Shown here: piece by piece, positions 63,661 to 64,000 of the stretch
Layout of the letters: each line of letters starts with the position of its first letter
Position numbering within the stretch: the first letter of the stretch is position 1
Made by a program: the position numbers and the translations under genes
Source of the DNA: Sclerodactyla briareus
Lineage: Eukaryota > Echinodermata > Holothuroidea > Dendrochirotida > Sclerodactylidae
DNA length: 64,000 bases
Assembly: GCA_026419785.1 (NCBI GenBank)
Contig: JAODTK010005782.1
Coordinates: 62,001 to 126,000 of the forward strand
Reading direction: 5' to 3'
Notes under the pieces: generated by a model
Seen by the model: the letters and a program-made list of their open reading frames with translations, nothing else
The model's database searches: none
Told to the model about the DNA's origin: nothing

Positions 63661-64000
63661 GCAGAAATTTTCACATTTTCCGCTAAAATTGCACACCAGT
63701 ACGAACCCCCATTCAAAATATCCCACCGGTTGAAACAAAAATGTCTGCATTTCCAAACGCTGGGCAATCTCCCCCCCCCTCCAAAACGCCCCTCCCCGAT
63801 AAATAAACTACACAAAACGATTTGTTATTCAGCCGTAACATATAAACTAGGTTTATATGCTGTGATCGCACTATTACACTGCAATATTGACAGTGAGACA
63901 CGAACTCAAATACGCATGGCTGTGCTACCACATAACCATTGTCTCGATTTGGAATGGTTACCGAAGCAAGACACGGCCTGGAATTTGATGTTGAAGTGCT

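Noticed and set aside
1-64000. Retroviral, LTR, Polinton or LINE coding sequence
   Set aside because: No reverse transcriptase, integrase, capsid, envelope or polymerase motif was recognised on either strand; all mobile DNA seen is non-autonomous.

Overview
The window is eukaryotic: intron-rich, AT-leaning DNA full of short non-autonomous transposons, tRNA-derived SINEs and satellite-like repeats. It most likely comes from a marine invertebrate deuterostome (echinoderm or hemichordate type). The species cannot be fixed from the sequence; the guess rests on the repeat style and on the vertebrate-like architecture of the main gene.

The one gene that can be read with confidence is a USP8/UBPY-type ubiquitin-specific protease on the minus strand. 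Its coding exons run from a start codon at 61,794 down to a stop near 15,925, about 46 kb. Read in transcript order, the exons encode the N-terminus (61.7-61.8 kb), an MIT domain (60.6-60.7 and 49.5-49.7 kb), a rhodanese-like domain (44.8-45.0 and 43.9-44.0 kb), and a long linker carrying a STAM-binding-type motif (40.2-40.8 kb). After that come a coiled coil (38.9-39.1 kb, perhaps also 39.5 kb), a WW-like exon present twice in a tandem duplication (32.9-33.9 kb), a linker (31.9 kb) and a region matching the vertebrate 14-3-3/second STAM motif (31.2 kb). The catalytic domain is split over seven exons: Cys box 29.2-29.4, 28.0-28.2, 21.6-21.8, 19.8-20.0, His box 18.6-18.8, 16.5-16.6 and the last exon at 15.9-16.1 kb. 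Splice sites are mostly canonical. Almost every exon changes frame once or twice, and so do the repeats, so the likeliest cause is base-level insertion/deletion error in the source assembly rather than gene decay.

Layout. 1-15.9 kb: repeats (a minisatellite at the left end, SINE, TTAA-type MITEs, a GC-rich minisatellite, two satellites) and one small terminal exon on the plus strand at 3.9 kb, from a gene that would converge on USP8. 15.9-61.8 kb: the USP8-like gene, whose introns hold SINEs, hAT-like and TTAA-type MITEs, GTCTCG/GACTCGG clusters and a recurrent 'TGACC' repeat superfamily. The largest TGACC arrays lie at 50.3-54.8 kb and 45.6-46.7/55.6-56.3 kb. One plus-strand exon-like segment lies at 29.7 kb inside an intron. 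61.8-64 kb: upstream flank with a possible non-coding first exon and a TTATTCATAATG minisatellite.

No retrovirus, LTR element, Polinton, reverse transcriptase, CRISPR array, rRNA or intact tRNA gene was recognised.
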